In this document: in pieces, positions 11,131-24,950 of the stretch
Numbering within the stretch: the first letter of the stretch is position 1
Layout of the letters: each line of letters begins with the position of its first letter
Source of the DNA: Dendrophyllia cribrosa
Lineage: Eukaryota; Cnidaria; Anthozoa; Scleractinia; Dendrophylliidae
Reading direction: 5' to 3'
Length of the DNA stretch: 64,000 bases
Assembly (NCBI GenBank): GCA_024195265.1
Contig: JAJLRJ010000014.1
Location: forward strand, 20,718,093 to 20,782,092
The notes under the pieces: model-generated
Told to the model about the DNA's origin: nothing
What the model saw: only the letters and a program-made list of their open reading frames with translations
Databases searched by the model: none
Made by a program: the position numbers and the translations under genes

Positions 11131-14100
11131 AGTGGTGAGCATGCAATGGCCAATTGTGGGCTGACACACGGATTGGATCACCCAACCACAAGTATGCCAA
11201 TGAACACACTGATTAACTGCATCGCGCAGTAAATAATATAAATAGAATGATAAATGTGGAGAGAAAGAAACCAAGAAAAAAATATCTGAAGGGGTGGAGG
11301 GATAAACTTTTGAATGTCGGTTCCAACATTAATGTCTGAGGTTGTAGCTTCAGAGTCTTAATCGATATCGCTCTCGTTTGTGTTTGAGAAGGAAGAGGGA
11401 AGCACAACATCTCCTGTGAGACCAGGGAAAAGTACTCTCTGAATTTCGTAAACTTCGCAAAAGTAATAGTTAGGAGATCAGAGATTGTTAAGAATTTCAA
11501 TGAACACTTCCTCAAATTTCCTGACCTGTATTCTTGGCTATGGATGTCGAGAGGAGAAACTGGAACGTTGGTCCAATGATGAGGTCTGCTGTTACGTGAG
11601 GTTCGCCTTATTTGTAGGCGTCGTAAGCTTGGGCAAGGGGACAAATACTCACGCCAAGATAAACCTAATTTCTTACTATACTGCAGATTACTAATTATCT
11701 CCGTGACCACTAAACCAGAACACGTTTTGCAGGCTAGATTTTAAAATAAGTCGGATTTCTTAAGCTTAAATTATTTCACGTATACAATGTGTTTGTTTTT
11801 CAATCAGTATCCGGCAATCTCCCGTCAATTAAGGCCTTTTGGCTTGTACCGGTCTGTACCTTTCTACCGGAGGGAGGGGGGAAGGGGAAGGCACCCCTCT
11901 CTATAGACAAATCATCTTTATGTAAAATTACATTTTCTAACGCATATATTCTTGACGGAGAATAACTACACCTGAGTCTTTAAGTTTCTTTGAGTTTCCG
12001 GACTGGATTTAACTCACTTCAAATCTATTTGAAACTGTTTTCCTAAAATGAGAGCCGCAAGTCATCATTATTAGTTTCTTCGAGTTTGAGTTCATTATTC
12101 TTTGAGTTTCGACTGGACGTAACTCACTTCAAATATATTTAAAACTTATATTGTTCTCTAAAATGAGAACGCAAATTGTCATTATTGGCTCCTGTACTGA
12201 ATCGTCTGTTTTTCTTGGCGCGTAATACGTGAAACACTGACAGCAGTCCCGCATCAGCTGACGCGCCTCTGGTGCTGTTGTATATATGTGTCAAAACAAG
12301 CCAGATAATCTCTAACAACTTCAAATCCTTTTGATTCTGTGGTTGAACTTGGCATTGTGAGAAGCGTGATAATGACGGAAATCACATTGAGAAAAAGCTT
12401 TGTGTTATTGCACTACAAGATTTCAACCAGTGCCACTTTTTTTCTCCAATTGCCCAGTCTGTTTGGACCCTACGTCATTGGCCATTATTGGCCATCAGTA
12501 GCCATCATTGGTTGGGATAGGGTAGGGATGTTTGGGAGGTTAGGGATGCAACTGAACATGGTCTGGTATAGGGTAAGGGATTCCCAGCGGCATACCCCCC
12601 CCCCCCCCCCCCAGGGCATACCCCCTCCTAAAAATGTACATAGTACCCCCTCTCCAGGCTTAAAGGCAGGTACGCCTTTCGCTTCAGTCCAATTCTGCAC
12701 ATACACAGAAATATTTTCCCTACAAGGTCGTACATCTATATGTAAATAATTTCGGTTTGTTCGTTGCCCGTAGCTAGTCAGAAGTAACACAAATGAAGAC
12801 ATTATTTAAAACGTTTAAAAATAACACAGGAATTCCAAGATCCTGTTACGATGCCTTAACCGTTCCTTAATCCTTTTCACGTGATATCGACAAATAAAGA
12901 AGTTCCTTTTACCTATCATTCCATGATCCAGACATCAAGGACATCAACGTTAAAGCCAGAGACCTTTATATCAATGCAATGTTTGGTTTGGGAATCGGAG
13001 CCTTTTATAATTTGTCGATCTAGCTCGACTCGCATCACCAATTTTGCAAAAAAAAAAAACCAAGCGTTCAATTTTTCGCACTTTTCGAAGAAGAGGTTTA
13101 GAAGTAGCAAGAGTTAAAAATAATATTTGAGGCTACCCGAGGGGTAACCTAGTAAAATTAATTTAAAAAGTCTTGACCCCTTTATGTTTGTAGCGCCCAA
13201 AATGGCACGACAATATGGCGGACACATACCAACACTGTATTATGTTCAGTAACTCTTCAAATTGGCTTCTTTTCCAAATAACTTGGTTACAAATAACACT
13301 ACAGTGCCGCAATTTTCTTATAATTTTGTTCTTTCTCCCAACGCCGCGATAACCCCTGAAGTCGTGGATGAGTTTTTTCATGCAATCATACAAATTTTGT
13401 CGTTATTCTCCACGTTTGCATATTGCGGTTCGTGGTCGAGATTCAAGCATTATTTAGTTTCATTCGATTTCCTGTACAGTTAATCTCATATCGCTAAATT
13501 ACTAAGGCTTCTATCTCATTTACCATCTGATCCACTGAAGTACCACTCCCAGTGAGAAATAACGTAGATAAAGAGTCTGTTAATTATATATAATTGGATC
13601 TTACCCGCTTACAGGTATAGCAAATAAACACAGCCTTTTACAGGCTCCTTGATAGAGGTAATTAAGCAGTTCAAGAGCGAATGCGATCGCCAAAATAAAA
13701 CGAGTGCCGGAGACAAGGAGGACGTAAGCCTCAATCCCCGTTTTATTTTCGCACCTACAAGGTAATTTTTCAAACTCTTCCCGATTCAGGGAACTGAAAT
13801 AACTTCACGCAGCAAATCACTGCGCAGCTTAGATAAATTGATTGCCCTGTTTAGCTCTATTTAGCCCCCATCTTAACCCCCCCACCCCCCCCCCCCCACC
13901 CCATCCATTGGAAGCCTGATTTTGTAGCAACCCATCCTCTCTTTTAACCGTCCCACCCCACTTTCGCATCTAAGTTTTTAGAAATAAACACTTTGAAAAT
14001 GTACGTTTCTAGTCGAGAAAACATGTTTTCATAAAGCCAATGTACAAATGTTTCTGTCCGTTTGTGAAAACTTGATCCTTCAATGCCCAGAACACTGCCA

Positions 14101-14457
14101 GAACTATTATTGTATTTAAAAAGATAATCGATAATAACGATCGTGATGCCGCGAGTAGATTTTAAATGCATCACGTGGTACATTTGTCTGTACGACCGCT
14201 TCGCAGGCGGTTTTTTTGTTGTCGCGCGCGATGCTGAAATTTAATTGCGAGCGACCCGCCATTTTGAATTTAAAAAAACGGAGAAGGTCCTAGAGACGAG
14301 GTTGGCGAAGCCAAGAAAACGAGCGGCGAAGCCGCGAGGGGAATGGAGAGAACTTCAGCATCGCGCGCGCCAACAGAAAAAAACCGCCAGCTACGCAGGC
14401 TATCTGTACCACATGACGAGCTTTTTGTATCACATGATCGCACTTCCTACAAACAGT
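11131..14457. other. Gene-poor spacer with simple repeats
   Basis: Holds a two-copy ~110-bp tandem repeat at about 11970-12185 (actcacttcaaat, ctaaaatgag), and poly-C tracts at about 12594-12612 and 13879-13896. A GC-rich dispersed block at 14200-14400 has gatgctgaa and its inverse around cgcgcgc. No gene recognised. Confidence 0.4.
11213..11710 (-). other. 165-codon open frame, unidentified
   Basis: Longest unassigned frame in the left half. Its 3' end reads through the repeated SINE tail. It is Ser/Leu-rich with a hydrophobic C-terminal stretch (FFLGFFLSTFIILFILF). No family is recognised and chance is likely. Confidence 0.15.
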
Positions 14458-14760
14458 TTAAGTATTGTTCCACATAAGAACGATAGCAAACTTCATTGTT
14501 CTGCGGCATTAGCTCTTTCCCACATAAAATGTCTTTGATTTCAAGAATAGAGGAGGAGCTGATGGTTAATAATTATATTTCATTATAAAAATAAAGAAAA
14601 TCCATTTGCGTCAAATAAATTTTAGGAAATGTTCGTGCTTAACCAATCAGAATAGCAGAAGACAAAAGCTAATAATTTTGCTTCTTTGGTGAAGTTCCCC
14701 AAATACAATTTCTTTTAAAAATTGTATGTTGTGCGATTGGGACTCAAATTACTTGAAACC
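14458..14760. repeat. Dispersed repeat, copy 1 of 3
   Basis: Blocks cacataagaac, ttcattgttctgcggcatt, ttaggaaatgttcgtgctta and gaagttccccaaatacaat. Further copies at 40950-41213 and 56690-56980, the latter two in CPS1 introns. Confidence 0.85.
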
Positions 14761-15740
14761 TTAAAAAAATTAGACAAAATGCACCTTGAACCTTAACTTT
14801 TTAGCGGTTTTTGAGTCTAGGCCAATGAGATCACTAGTTGTAACAAATGAAAAATCTTGACATTCCATCGTGTTTGACATTCCATTGCCGTTCAGCGCTA
14901 TCCTTCTTATGCGGATCATTACTTAAACTCAAACACGTGATCCTCTACGAAGGGCCTGTGCTTCTTGACCTGAAACTACAATTCGGCGTCAAAATTACTT
15001 GAGACACTTTGTCCAAAACAACGTTTCTTACGTTTTTTCCGCTTATACCATAAGTTTATCTGAAAAGCGTGATCTCCACCCCCCACCCTCATCCCTTGTC
15101 CAATGTTGTACCGCTGGTCAGGTAGTCTGTGTGCACCAACAAACGCAACTTTGGTTGAAGCTAGGCGGTGGGGGTATTGGGTTTGTTATTGTCCGAAAAC
15201 ATACCCTTATCAATGTATGTGTCTCTACAATTTTGTCGCTGATTGTAGCTCGCCAAATGAATGCACAACCTGAAACCAGATTCAGATAGCAATCTGAACG
15301 ATTCACCTCAGACGTGGATCATTCAGATTGCAATCTAAGATTGGTTTCCCGGATTGGTTTGTCCCTAAATGGAACGGAAAATCGAATCTTCGATCGCAGA
15401 ATCCAGATTTAGATTGGTTCAAAGGAACGTGACCTAAATAAGACAAATAAGTCAACTAAGTGCCATTTCGAGAGAATGCCTTTCAACATTGTTTGATCGG
15501 TCTTTGCAGTGGTCTGTTGCTTATCACTGTTTGTGTTTGATGCAATGTGACGCAATAAAGATCGTTCACGGTATCTGCAGTTTAGTTGACCTAAATAAGA
15601 CCACCGGAAACGTTATGGAGCTTATAAGGGATTAAAGCATCTTAAATAAACGAGAACAATACATAAAAACAATCTTTGGTTTACCTGATACATATCATTT
15701 GCTTGCGATTATGATATGCAACTTGGGTACGTCTCCGGGA

Positions 15741-16190
15741 GGGGGGGGGGGGGGGGGGGGGGGGGTACTCCCTATAATGGGCTACACGGGGATGCTCCGC
15801 CCGAAAGGGGTACCTTTATGAGGCTGGAGGTATATGAAAGGGTCGGGATTTCACGAGTTGAAGTATGTGAAAGGGTAGGGATTTCACGAAGAATAGGAAA
15901 TGGTAGCGAAAACACGAGTTGAAGCATAAAAAAGGTAGGAAAAACTGCCATTTAAGTATTATAAAAAGGGCCTTTCAAAATATATCAAACAGATGCACGC
16001 AAAGGCTATACGAAAGGGGTACCATTTTCAACGAAAGGTATATGAAAGGGGTACCATTTTTACTGAAAGGTATATGAAAGGGGTACCTTTTCTGTCAAAA
16101 ACGGTATATGAAAGGGTAAGGGTTTGGACCTCGGGGCGGAGCATCCCCGTACAAAACTTTGTTGAGTACCCCCCCCCCCCCCCCCCCCCG
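15741..16190. mobile_element. Poly-G-bounded element, copy 1
   Basis: Starts with about 25 G and gtactccctataatggg, ends with gttgagta and about 20 C. It contains ggggatgctccgccc and its inverse, and repeats of tatgaaaggggtacc. Confidence 0.8.
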
Positions 16191-16681
16191 GGACATAATT
16201 ACGTCAAATAATCAAAGTAACTTACAGAATGCATTCAGTGAGACACCGGCTGACGGAGTACGCGATCATGACAATCTTCATTCAAGAAACACACATTCAT
16301 ATAGAGAATAGACCGTGACACAGGGAATTCGTTCTCAGTGTCCTGTACACTTATCGAACAATGCTATGGGTTCTCAATGGTCCCTCTTGCAATTGATGTG
16401 TAAATGTCACGAAGGAGACAAGGCCAACAGCTTAACGTCCCCACCCAAGTATGATAAGGCACAACAAGAATTATATTACCAGTTATTTCAAGAGTCAAGA
16501 CCCTGGTTATTTCAGCTACTGATGCAGCCGCGATTCGATCTCCTCTATACAGTACATCTACAGTATAATATCCAGCTAAGTGCAATACCCTGACGGCTGT
16601 AACACACGACATATTTCTTAGTTGTATTACGGTTAAACCTAGACGACCTAGACAAGAGATGTAGGATAGTTTCAGCCCGGA

Positions 16682-17115
16682 GGGGGGGGGGGGGGGGGGG
16701 GGGGGGTATTTAACAAAGTTTTGTACGGGGATGCTCCGCCCCGAGGTCCAAACCCTTACCCTTTCATATACCGTTTTTGACAGAAAAGGTACCCCTTTCA
16801 TATACCTTTCGTTGAAAATGGTGCCCCTTTCATATACCTTTCAGTGAAAATGGTACCCCTTTCATATAGCCTTTGCGTGCGTCTGTTTGATATATTTTGA
16901 AAGGCCCTATTTATATTACTTAAATTGCAGTTTTCCCTACCTTTTTTATGCTTCAACTCGTGTTTTCGCTACCATTTCCTATTCTTCGTGAAATCCCTAC
17001 CCTTTCACATACTTCAACTCGTGAAATCCCGACCCTTTCATATACCTCCAGCACCAAAAAGGTACCCCTTTCGGGCGGAGCATCCCCGTATAGCCCATTA
17101 TAGGGAGTACCCCCC
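16682..17115. mobile_element. Poly-G-bounded element, copy 2, inverted
   Basis: Inverted relative to copy 1: starts with about 25 G then tatttaacaaagttttgt, ends ttatagggagtacccccc. The two copies flank about 490 bp of unrelated sequence. Confidence 0.8.
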
Positions 17116-18589
17116 GGGGAGTTTCAGGGTAGTTTGAAACCTTTCTAGCAGGAGAATCATGGTCGTGAGCAATAGGAAATGATCGAAATTGTTTACGATA
17201 TCCTAAGTGTGAACGATTTTGTATGCAATATTCTAGGTGTAAATCGGCCCAAAAGTTTCAAATTCCCAAAGGCCATTTGAGACCGGCTACTTTATACACT
17301 CACCGTGTACACTTCGAAATAAACTCCTTCTTTATCGAAATATTTTCTCCTTTCCACTCTAAGACTTCTTTGTGATCAGTGAAAGTCGATGTGATCGATT
17401 ATAAAATCCAAAAGAAAATGTCACGTACAGGTACCGTATATAGACCGCAGCGAGGGTGGGTCTGATTTGTTTGTTCACATCAAGATGGATAACCGGTTAT
17501 CATGTCCCGAAATAATTCTAAATTTGAACCAGGCGCTCGAATTGGTAATACAATTGGTTAAAGCGAGATAAATTCATGCAAACGCAAAGTTTGAAACGAA
17601 TCGTTTCATTAGAACGAAAGTTATGGGCTCTGAAAGTTTGACTAGTTGGATATCAAACAAATCCCACACTTAGACTTTAGACTTATTTTGTTTACGAACT
17701 GCTATCCATTGTACTTTCTTTGTCTTTGTTGAGAGGCCCGCTCAGTTGTATTAAGACGGATAAAACGATCATTTAAGGGTGAAAAATACCTACTTCCTAG
17801 ATTTTAGGACTACGATAAAACTGCGTAGAATTAGAAAGGTCTAGAAGATCTCTAGATCATGCGTATGTTGCAAACTTGCTGTTACATGAATTAAAAAAAA
17901 CTAATCCACTTAACGATTGGTCGTTCTGATTGGTTAAAAAACACTAAACTATCACAATTAGTTGGCTTTGAGATAAGAGAGTACAAGGTCGACAGATTGT
18001 TTTTTGTTTTTTAATTTTCCACCTTAGATACTTCAAAACAAATGGCAGCGGAAAAAAGCATTGCTCAATAGCTATCATTTGTCACGGAGATCTGACCTTT
18101 TTTGATGAAAACCCTGCTACAATAACTTTACTTATTTACAAAATAATACTTAAACACCAAGAAAAAGTAACCAACCAATTCTTGTCCCTTGGGTCTTCGT
18201 TAAATCCATTGTATCCGTTGTATCCAAGGGAGACAGGCTAGGTTTTCTGTCAGTCGAGTTAAGCATTGAGCATTGCGAGACAAGTTGGAGGTTATACTGT
18301 GATGTTACACGCGCGCAGCTTTCCTCGCAACGCTGCGAAAAGTGGAGACCTGCTCAAGTTTTTACGCACCTCGCAACGAAGAATTGCGAAGAGGGGTGTT
18401 ACACGTGAAATGTCATCCTTAACTTTTCTCGCAACGAATCTCCTCAGCGTTGCTTAGCAACTTGCAAGAAAAGCATTGCTTCGTGTTACAGCACCTCCGT
18501 ACTTATAGCAGCCACTCGCGATGGCTGTTTCAAGTGGTGCGGGATCCCGACTTGCTTACAAGGCGGTGTAGCCCAAAGTGAAAATAGCT
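17116..18589. other. Unassigned spacer with diverged repeat
   Basis: 17690-18000 is a diverged relative of the 18.6/20.3 kb duplication (aaaggtctagaa, gattggt.gttctgattgg). 18240-18500 holds a GC-richer block with ctcgcaacg and tgttacac motifs, perhaps a MITE. No gene. Confidence 0.35.
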
Positions 18590-19019
18590 TTGAATAAAAA
18601 AAGGATCTTAATCTTAAAACTACTTCCGTTTACAAATATTGTTTTTATGTTGTTTCTATTGAAAGAGCTGTGAGAGGTATTCAACTATAACGACCTCATT
18701 TAAGAGTGAAAAATAATGACTTCCTAGCGAAGTTATAATTCTTACGATTAGACCTCTAGAAAGGTCTTAAAAATAGTTTATGCTTGTGCTGCGAATACGT
18801 TCGGCTGATACAAGAGGAAATCTACTTGAAGATGGGTCGCTCTGATTGGTTAAAACAGTACTGAATAATTACGATTAGTTGGATCTTAAGGAGTCTTAGA
18901 ACTCCTTAGAATGGAAAGTACAACATTTGACAATTTTGTTTTCATTGTAACCTTGAATTACTTGAAAAAGTGCAGGGCCCCACTGAAAACCGCCAAGGCG
19001 AGTGGGCTCCCTGGTTAAA

Positions 19020-19079
<60 letters not shown>

Positions 19080-21570
19080 GGTGGATTGCTCTATCCATCA
19101 TATAAACCACTATCCAGTGGAAAAGAGTTAACAAAACGAATTGTGTGGTCCATTGGATAGAGATTTATCCAGAGGATAGCGCTTTCCACCTTTTGGACAG
19201 GGCCTGCTTAGTTGATGCAGCTTTCAATTACAGTCTCACACTCTTTACGACTGATTCTTCTACAGCTGACTCAAAATACTTTAAACTTTTGAATTTCATC
19301 CACAAACTCAAAAATGAGAACCACTTTGTACAGCATAATAAGCAGTACTACAGAAAAGTATTGCTCAGTAGATTTCATTGTGTCATGCTTAAGCATTTCA
19401 TCCCACAGATCATCACAGAATCAAAAGTTATAAACAGGTTATAAACAACTCGGCAGTTTATACCAAAAACGCAGCACCACAGGAAAGTACGCACATACGA
19501 CGAAACCTTTAAACGCGGACATCGAAAAGGCCAATAAATTAAGAGAAAAGTTGGAGTTTGCACCAGTCTGGTCCTTTCTGGGACCAATTAAATTATCCCG
19601 TGCGAAAGGAGAGGTCCGAAGGTTCTCAAAAGGTACAACTAACCACTTAATTAGGTCTTTGTTTGTCAGGGGGAGGAGGGAAGATAAACAATTTCAATCT
19701 CAAATCTCAGTGTTATCTTGATCTTATTTTGATCCTGTTTATTTGCCCTTTAAGCCTATATTCTCAGTTTGAATTCATGGATAGTGTTATTGTTTTGGAG
19801 AACTTTGTTAACTTCGGCCGGAAATTAAGAAGAGAGATTTACGGCACCCGCTGTTTTTCAAAGCGACGATGAAGTTAAGTACAAGTTTTTCGGGAGAGAA
19901 ACGCACGTAAATAAGTCTCCATACATTTGAAAATTTGAAAAGAAGTGAAAATGTAACATGTTTCAAGAGAGCCAGTTATTGATTACTGTACAACAGGTCC
20001 CGAGTATCCAAACGAAACAGTTTTCTGTTCGAGTTAGCGCGCGCCGAGTACCCTGGATGGCAAGGGTTTTCAGTTCTCGCGCTCTCATCTAGTCTCATAT
20101 TACACGCCTCATGTCTCTTCTGTTACCCAGGTCTAGCGCGCAAGTGGTCGATTCATCTATGTAATGGTCAATATAGACGGAAAAATACTTGCGATGGCTG
20201 CGGATCGAAACTTTCTAATAAAGTCGCGGCCAGGAGTTAAAATAGCTCAGAATAAAAAAATCCTGCTTTTACAACCTCGTTCGTTAACTAATACACTGGT
20301 ACCCATTGCTCTTTTGTTTTGTGTTTTCTTTGAAGAGAACTTCTGAGGGTTATTTAAAACCGTAACGACCTTTTAAGAGCGAAAAATGCTGACTTCCTAG
20401 CGAAGTTGACGCTTACGATTAGACCTCTAGAAAGGTCTAGAAACGAGTTTGTGCTTGTGCTGCGAATGTGCTGATACAAGAAAGAATCTACTTGACGATG
20501 GGTTGCTGTCATTGGTCAACACCACCGAATTATAACGATTAGTTTAAAGCGTCTTACAACTGGAAAGTACAAAGTTAGCAATTTTTTTCGTATTTCGAGC
20601 TTGGCCGGATTACTGGAAAAACGAATGGAAGCGCAAGTTCTGTGTAATACCTGCAGTCACGCTTGAGGACACCCATACAGACTCTAAAGCTTAGACTCAG
20701 AGGTACTAGAGGTCTTTCACAATTAACCCTTGATTTCGCTCCCAGAGTCAATTATGGAGACACGTAGGGTAGTTCTAACTTTTAAGTCTGCAGGCGAAAT
20801 CCTATGGTTTGAACATTTAAATGAAACCTCTTCGGCAGTACTTTTGCATGGTACCATTTGTTGTTCAATATTTTAAGCTCTGGCTCTCGGCCACAGATCG
20901 ACACAGATGCACAATATTGGAAACAACTTTTTAATTCACATTTTCACACTTTGTTCCTATCTGATATACTAACTGTCAAACTGCAAAAATGTGCACTTGA
21001 AAATGGCGACATATAGTCGTCGAAACGTCAGCATGCTTTTATCGCTAATATTCCTTTAAAATGTTTTTCCAAATCTTCTCTTTTTCGAGTTTTATATTTT
21101 AATAAACAGCACCACAGGAAACTACGAACAGACACTACGTTAACGCACATCGAAACTGAGACAAAGTTGGAGTTCAGTTTCCATCAGATTCGATCTGTGC
21201 AGTTCGAAATTTGTCATTGTTATGGACGAGTTTGAAAGGAAAGGTTCGATGGTTTTCAAAAGCTTCAACGATAATTACCACTCTGCATATTATAGCATGG
21301 GGAGGGGAGAAGATAAATCACTTAATTTTCAATCCTTAAACAATGTCAGACCATATTAGTTTTAGCCTTATCTCTCAGTTATACGTTCTGTAAGCTCTAA
21401 TTCTTCGTGATAATACATTGATAATACATGAAAATCGATAAGTGTTATTGTTCACTTTAACAGATATCTCTTATATAAAGGGAAGGACATTCGCTGTATT
21501 TGACAGCGACGCCTAGACTTTAAGCGCTATTTTTTCGGAAAGGAGTAACAAAACTAGTCTTTACACGTTT
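18590..21570. repeat. Two-copy tandem duplication, about 1.65 kb apart
   Basis: Block order repeats: agacctctagaaaggtcta near 18750 and 20420, then gcaccacaggaaa near 19470 and 21110, then aagttggagtt, then ggaggg.agataaa near 19670 and 21300. Copies are clearly diverged. An (ATT)n microsatellite (19020-19078) sits in the first. Confidence 0.65.
19020..19078. repeat. (ATT)n microsatellite
   Basis: About 19 perfect repeats following ctccctggttaa, perhaps the tail of a retroelement. Confidence 0.95.
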
Positions 21571-24500
21571 AAAGAAATTAAAATACACTGATACGAGCGT
21601 TTTTTAAAAGTCCCGAAGACATCTCGTGACCGAAATGATATATTTTTTTCAAATTTATGCTTTTGATCTGTCCACCAACAGGAGTTTTTTGGCACCAATT
21701 GATACAATTTTAAGGATTTTACCATTTAACGTCCAAAATTAATAGGTTAGCATTTATGCGCACGAAATAAGTTTTCGGGAGTTTGGGGCACAAAGTCAAA
21801 AGAACTACGTTTTTTAAAACATGGTTGTTTTAAAAATTTTAATTAAATTTGTATATCAAGTGCGATGTAGTTTTTAGCTCATAAACTCGCTCGACTTTTA
21901 TGCTTTCGGAATTGATAAATACTGACTCTTTGTCTAAAATATTTTCAGCGGTATAAAACAGGCATAGCTATTCGGGCCAGCAACGTTTTCGAAACTTTTG
22001 AAAAACGCACCAAACCAACTTTTATAAAGATGGTCGTTGACACAGTGGTAGCTCAGGAAGAAGAAAATGTAAAATAAATACGTTTAGGGTGTTTTGTATT
22101 ATTGCAAGTCGATCTTGGTTAAGTCCACTTTACGTTCATGAATGGTGTAACCCTACTAAAGTTTCATGTTTTTTTTTGTGCTTTTTATTTCCGGCTACAG
22201 TTGTTTTGTAATTACATAACCCTGTCTTAAAGCTAAAACAGCTTTATTTCTAGTTGCCAATCACCAGATAGCTTTTCTAAGTTTTGATCCGATTTTAAAG
22301 TATTTTCTCATAATCCGGATCAACTTAGCGAGTCGATGCAACATCTCGACCACTGGAGTCAAGTTATTTTGACCACAAAAATGTTTGGTAAAAGCCGCAT
22401 ATTCGACTTGATTTTTCTAATCAAATGTGTTCATTTACTCCCGGAAAGATTTATCAGACATCTTTTGTTGAAGCGAATGAAATAACACCGAAAAATTGGC
22501 AACTAATTTCCATTTTTCTGTGTCTAATCTGAGGCCCGGTGAGAGCTAACGGTAGGGGACATATCAAGCGAAAACAAAGGCGAGATTAAATCTTTGTTTT
22601 CAATGCAACAGGGCGCAAACTTGAACGGTTAACAACAACCACGTTTGTTTGAGGTCGTGTTTTGACGGCAAATACCGTTTTTGTAACTTTTGTTATTTTT
22701 CTCTTAGATTCACCGAGTAACTTTGAGATATAGTTTTTAATTAGCACCCGGGCGGCAATAACACACAACAACTTTCATATTCTTCTGATGCGCCAGATAA
22801 AGCTATTGATAGAAATCTTAATGAAGCACTCCATAATAGTTTGCCTCTATTTAAAGAAAGTCGAAAAATAGGAGATAAAATATAAACTATAATTCGTCTG
22901 TCACACCTGCTTCCTGTATTATGTTTTTCAAACTTGTTGTGTTCCCTCTTTCTTCGCTTTGTCTAGACTTAGAAAATTGATTAAAAAGGCAGAAAAATTA
23001 CAACAACTTTACTTTAATGTATCTCTCTTCGCCAACCTTTGGCCATTTCCTCGATATCTCCATTTAAAATCCACATTTAAACCTGCCGGTCATAACACGC
23101 TTAAGTGCTTTGCTAGGATAAAATATACATAGGCTAAACGTTGCATCCGATTTTACCTTAAGTCATCTATGACCTAAAGTACGATCTTTGTATAGAAAGT
23201 CACACGTTTTAATTCTTAACAAATTTTAGTCACGCATGGTTTTTTTTTCGCTCACCACAACTACGTTTTTTTAAATATCTTTCATTTTATCAATTCTTTT
23301 TCGTCTGCCTTAAACTTAGCTTAAGCGTGGAAAGTTTCAATGGTTTGCGTATATCCGGTAGATAGATTAATCGGCGATATGTAGAAACCACGTTTTGAGT
23401 TAGAAAGCGCGTGTATGTTGTCACATAAACGTCGCTATAATACCCTTAAATCTCCCACACCTCTTTCCTTAGGAACTCATATCACTATACCGAGATATTT
23501 CTTCTACACATAGCCCTGTCGTCAGCCCAACATTAACACTGAACTCTTGAAACCTTTCACAGTTGTCTGTAATACAACTGATCAAAGATGATAAATGAAC
23601 AAAGAATTTCTACATTGTTTTCAACCTGTTCTAGAGTATGAATAAATTTGAAAAGGCTTACCGCTTCGAACGTTTGATCCAATCAATTTCCTTGTTGTCC
23701 AAAAGGTTCCTTGGCGGGCAAATCGCGAAGACTCCTTCCAAAAGAACGACGAAAAGTTTTTGTTTCGCAGCAAGACGAATATTCACTAAGTTACAGGAAA
23801 CTATATTCAAACAAAAGGCTAGTCCACTTAGGGAGTCATTGTTTACGATGACACATTTCGCTTTCCGATTGAGCACCAATGCAGAAGTTAGTTATTGTTT
23901 GCATGCATGAGTGAGAGCAAAATAAACTTTGCCCAAGCCGCGTTTGTCTGCTTTTTCATAAATCTTTCGGCCTGTCATTTATTTGATTAAAGGCATGGCA
24001 ACATTGTTAAGTCAGAAACATTAGACGGGATTTAGAAGATAAATATGCAAAATTTGCTTAGGATTTTAATCATTTTGAAGTTTAATTGGGCCAAGTTCGC
24101 CCTGGTGCTTTTATCTGCCCAATTAGTATTTTAGATATGTCGCGCCTTAAAAAAATAAAATGTTATTAGATTTTGAACTCTTTATTGTGTACACAAACCT
24201 TCTAAAATGAGCAGGTGATTTGGTAAAATTATTCTCAAAGGCAACTCAATATCACGGTCGGTCAAACGATGAAAATTACTTCAAAAGTCGCCGGAACAGG
24301 AAATCGTGTGACGTCACATGGCCGCGAGAGAGTTGGCAATTGTTTAAACCGGAAGCCGAATCGTACAGTTTGTTTTGATGCTAATTTTAATTTCTAAGTA
24401 CGTGCAAAACATGACTCTTGCGGTAATCATTGCCCACACCCTTTGTTGTAATGTTGGTTTAAGTTTTCATTGTTTTCCCAGGCAATTGGAAGGTAACATC
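21571..24500. other. AT-rich sequence without recognised features
   Basis: No repeat family or gene identified. A short plus frame at about 22790-22890 (PDKAIDRNLNEALHNSLPLF...KI and stop) looks protein-like but has no clear partner exon. Confidence 0.4.
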
Positions 24501-24804
24501 TAGTCATACCCCGCAAAGCAGGCGTATTTTTGGGTGAACGCGAGCGTGCGAGCGCCCAGCTAGCGTCCAGCTTAGGCCGCCATCTTGGATTTGGAAAACA
24601 GAGGAAGCTTGGAACGATTCAAAAGAATTGTCCAAGGGGGTCCCTTCTCACTGGTTTTGCTTCATCTCAGGCGAAAAGATTTTGCGCGTCTTTCGTTCAA
24701 GCTCTTGGGAGGAAACTCTACGCAGTCTAATGTACTTATCTCTTCTGAGATTTATCCGTTTGGCAGCGACTTGCGTTCACTTCACTTTAGCCCCCCAACG
24801 CAAC

Positions 24805-24950
24805 TACAACGAAAGTTATCCTGCGTTATTCCCGCAAGATATCCTGTATTATTCCTTCAAGTTATCCCGCGTTATTCTGCGGTATCCTGCATTATTCCTG
24901 CAAGTTATCATTCGTTATCCTGCGCTATTCCTGCAAGGTATCCTACCTGG
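24805..24950. repeat. ~25-bp minisatellite
   Basis: About six diverged units of cctgcgttattcctgcaag with ttat. Confidence 0.8.

Noticed and set aside
22780..22900. Short protein-like plus frame PDKAIDRNLNEALHNSLPLF
   Set aside because: About 35 codons, no confident splice site, no homology recognised.
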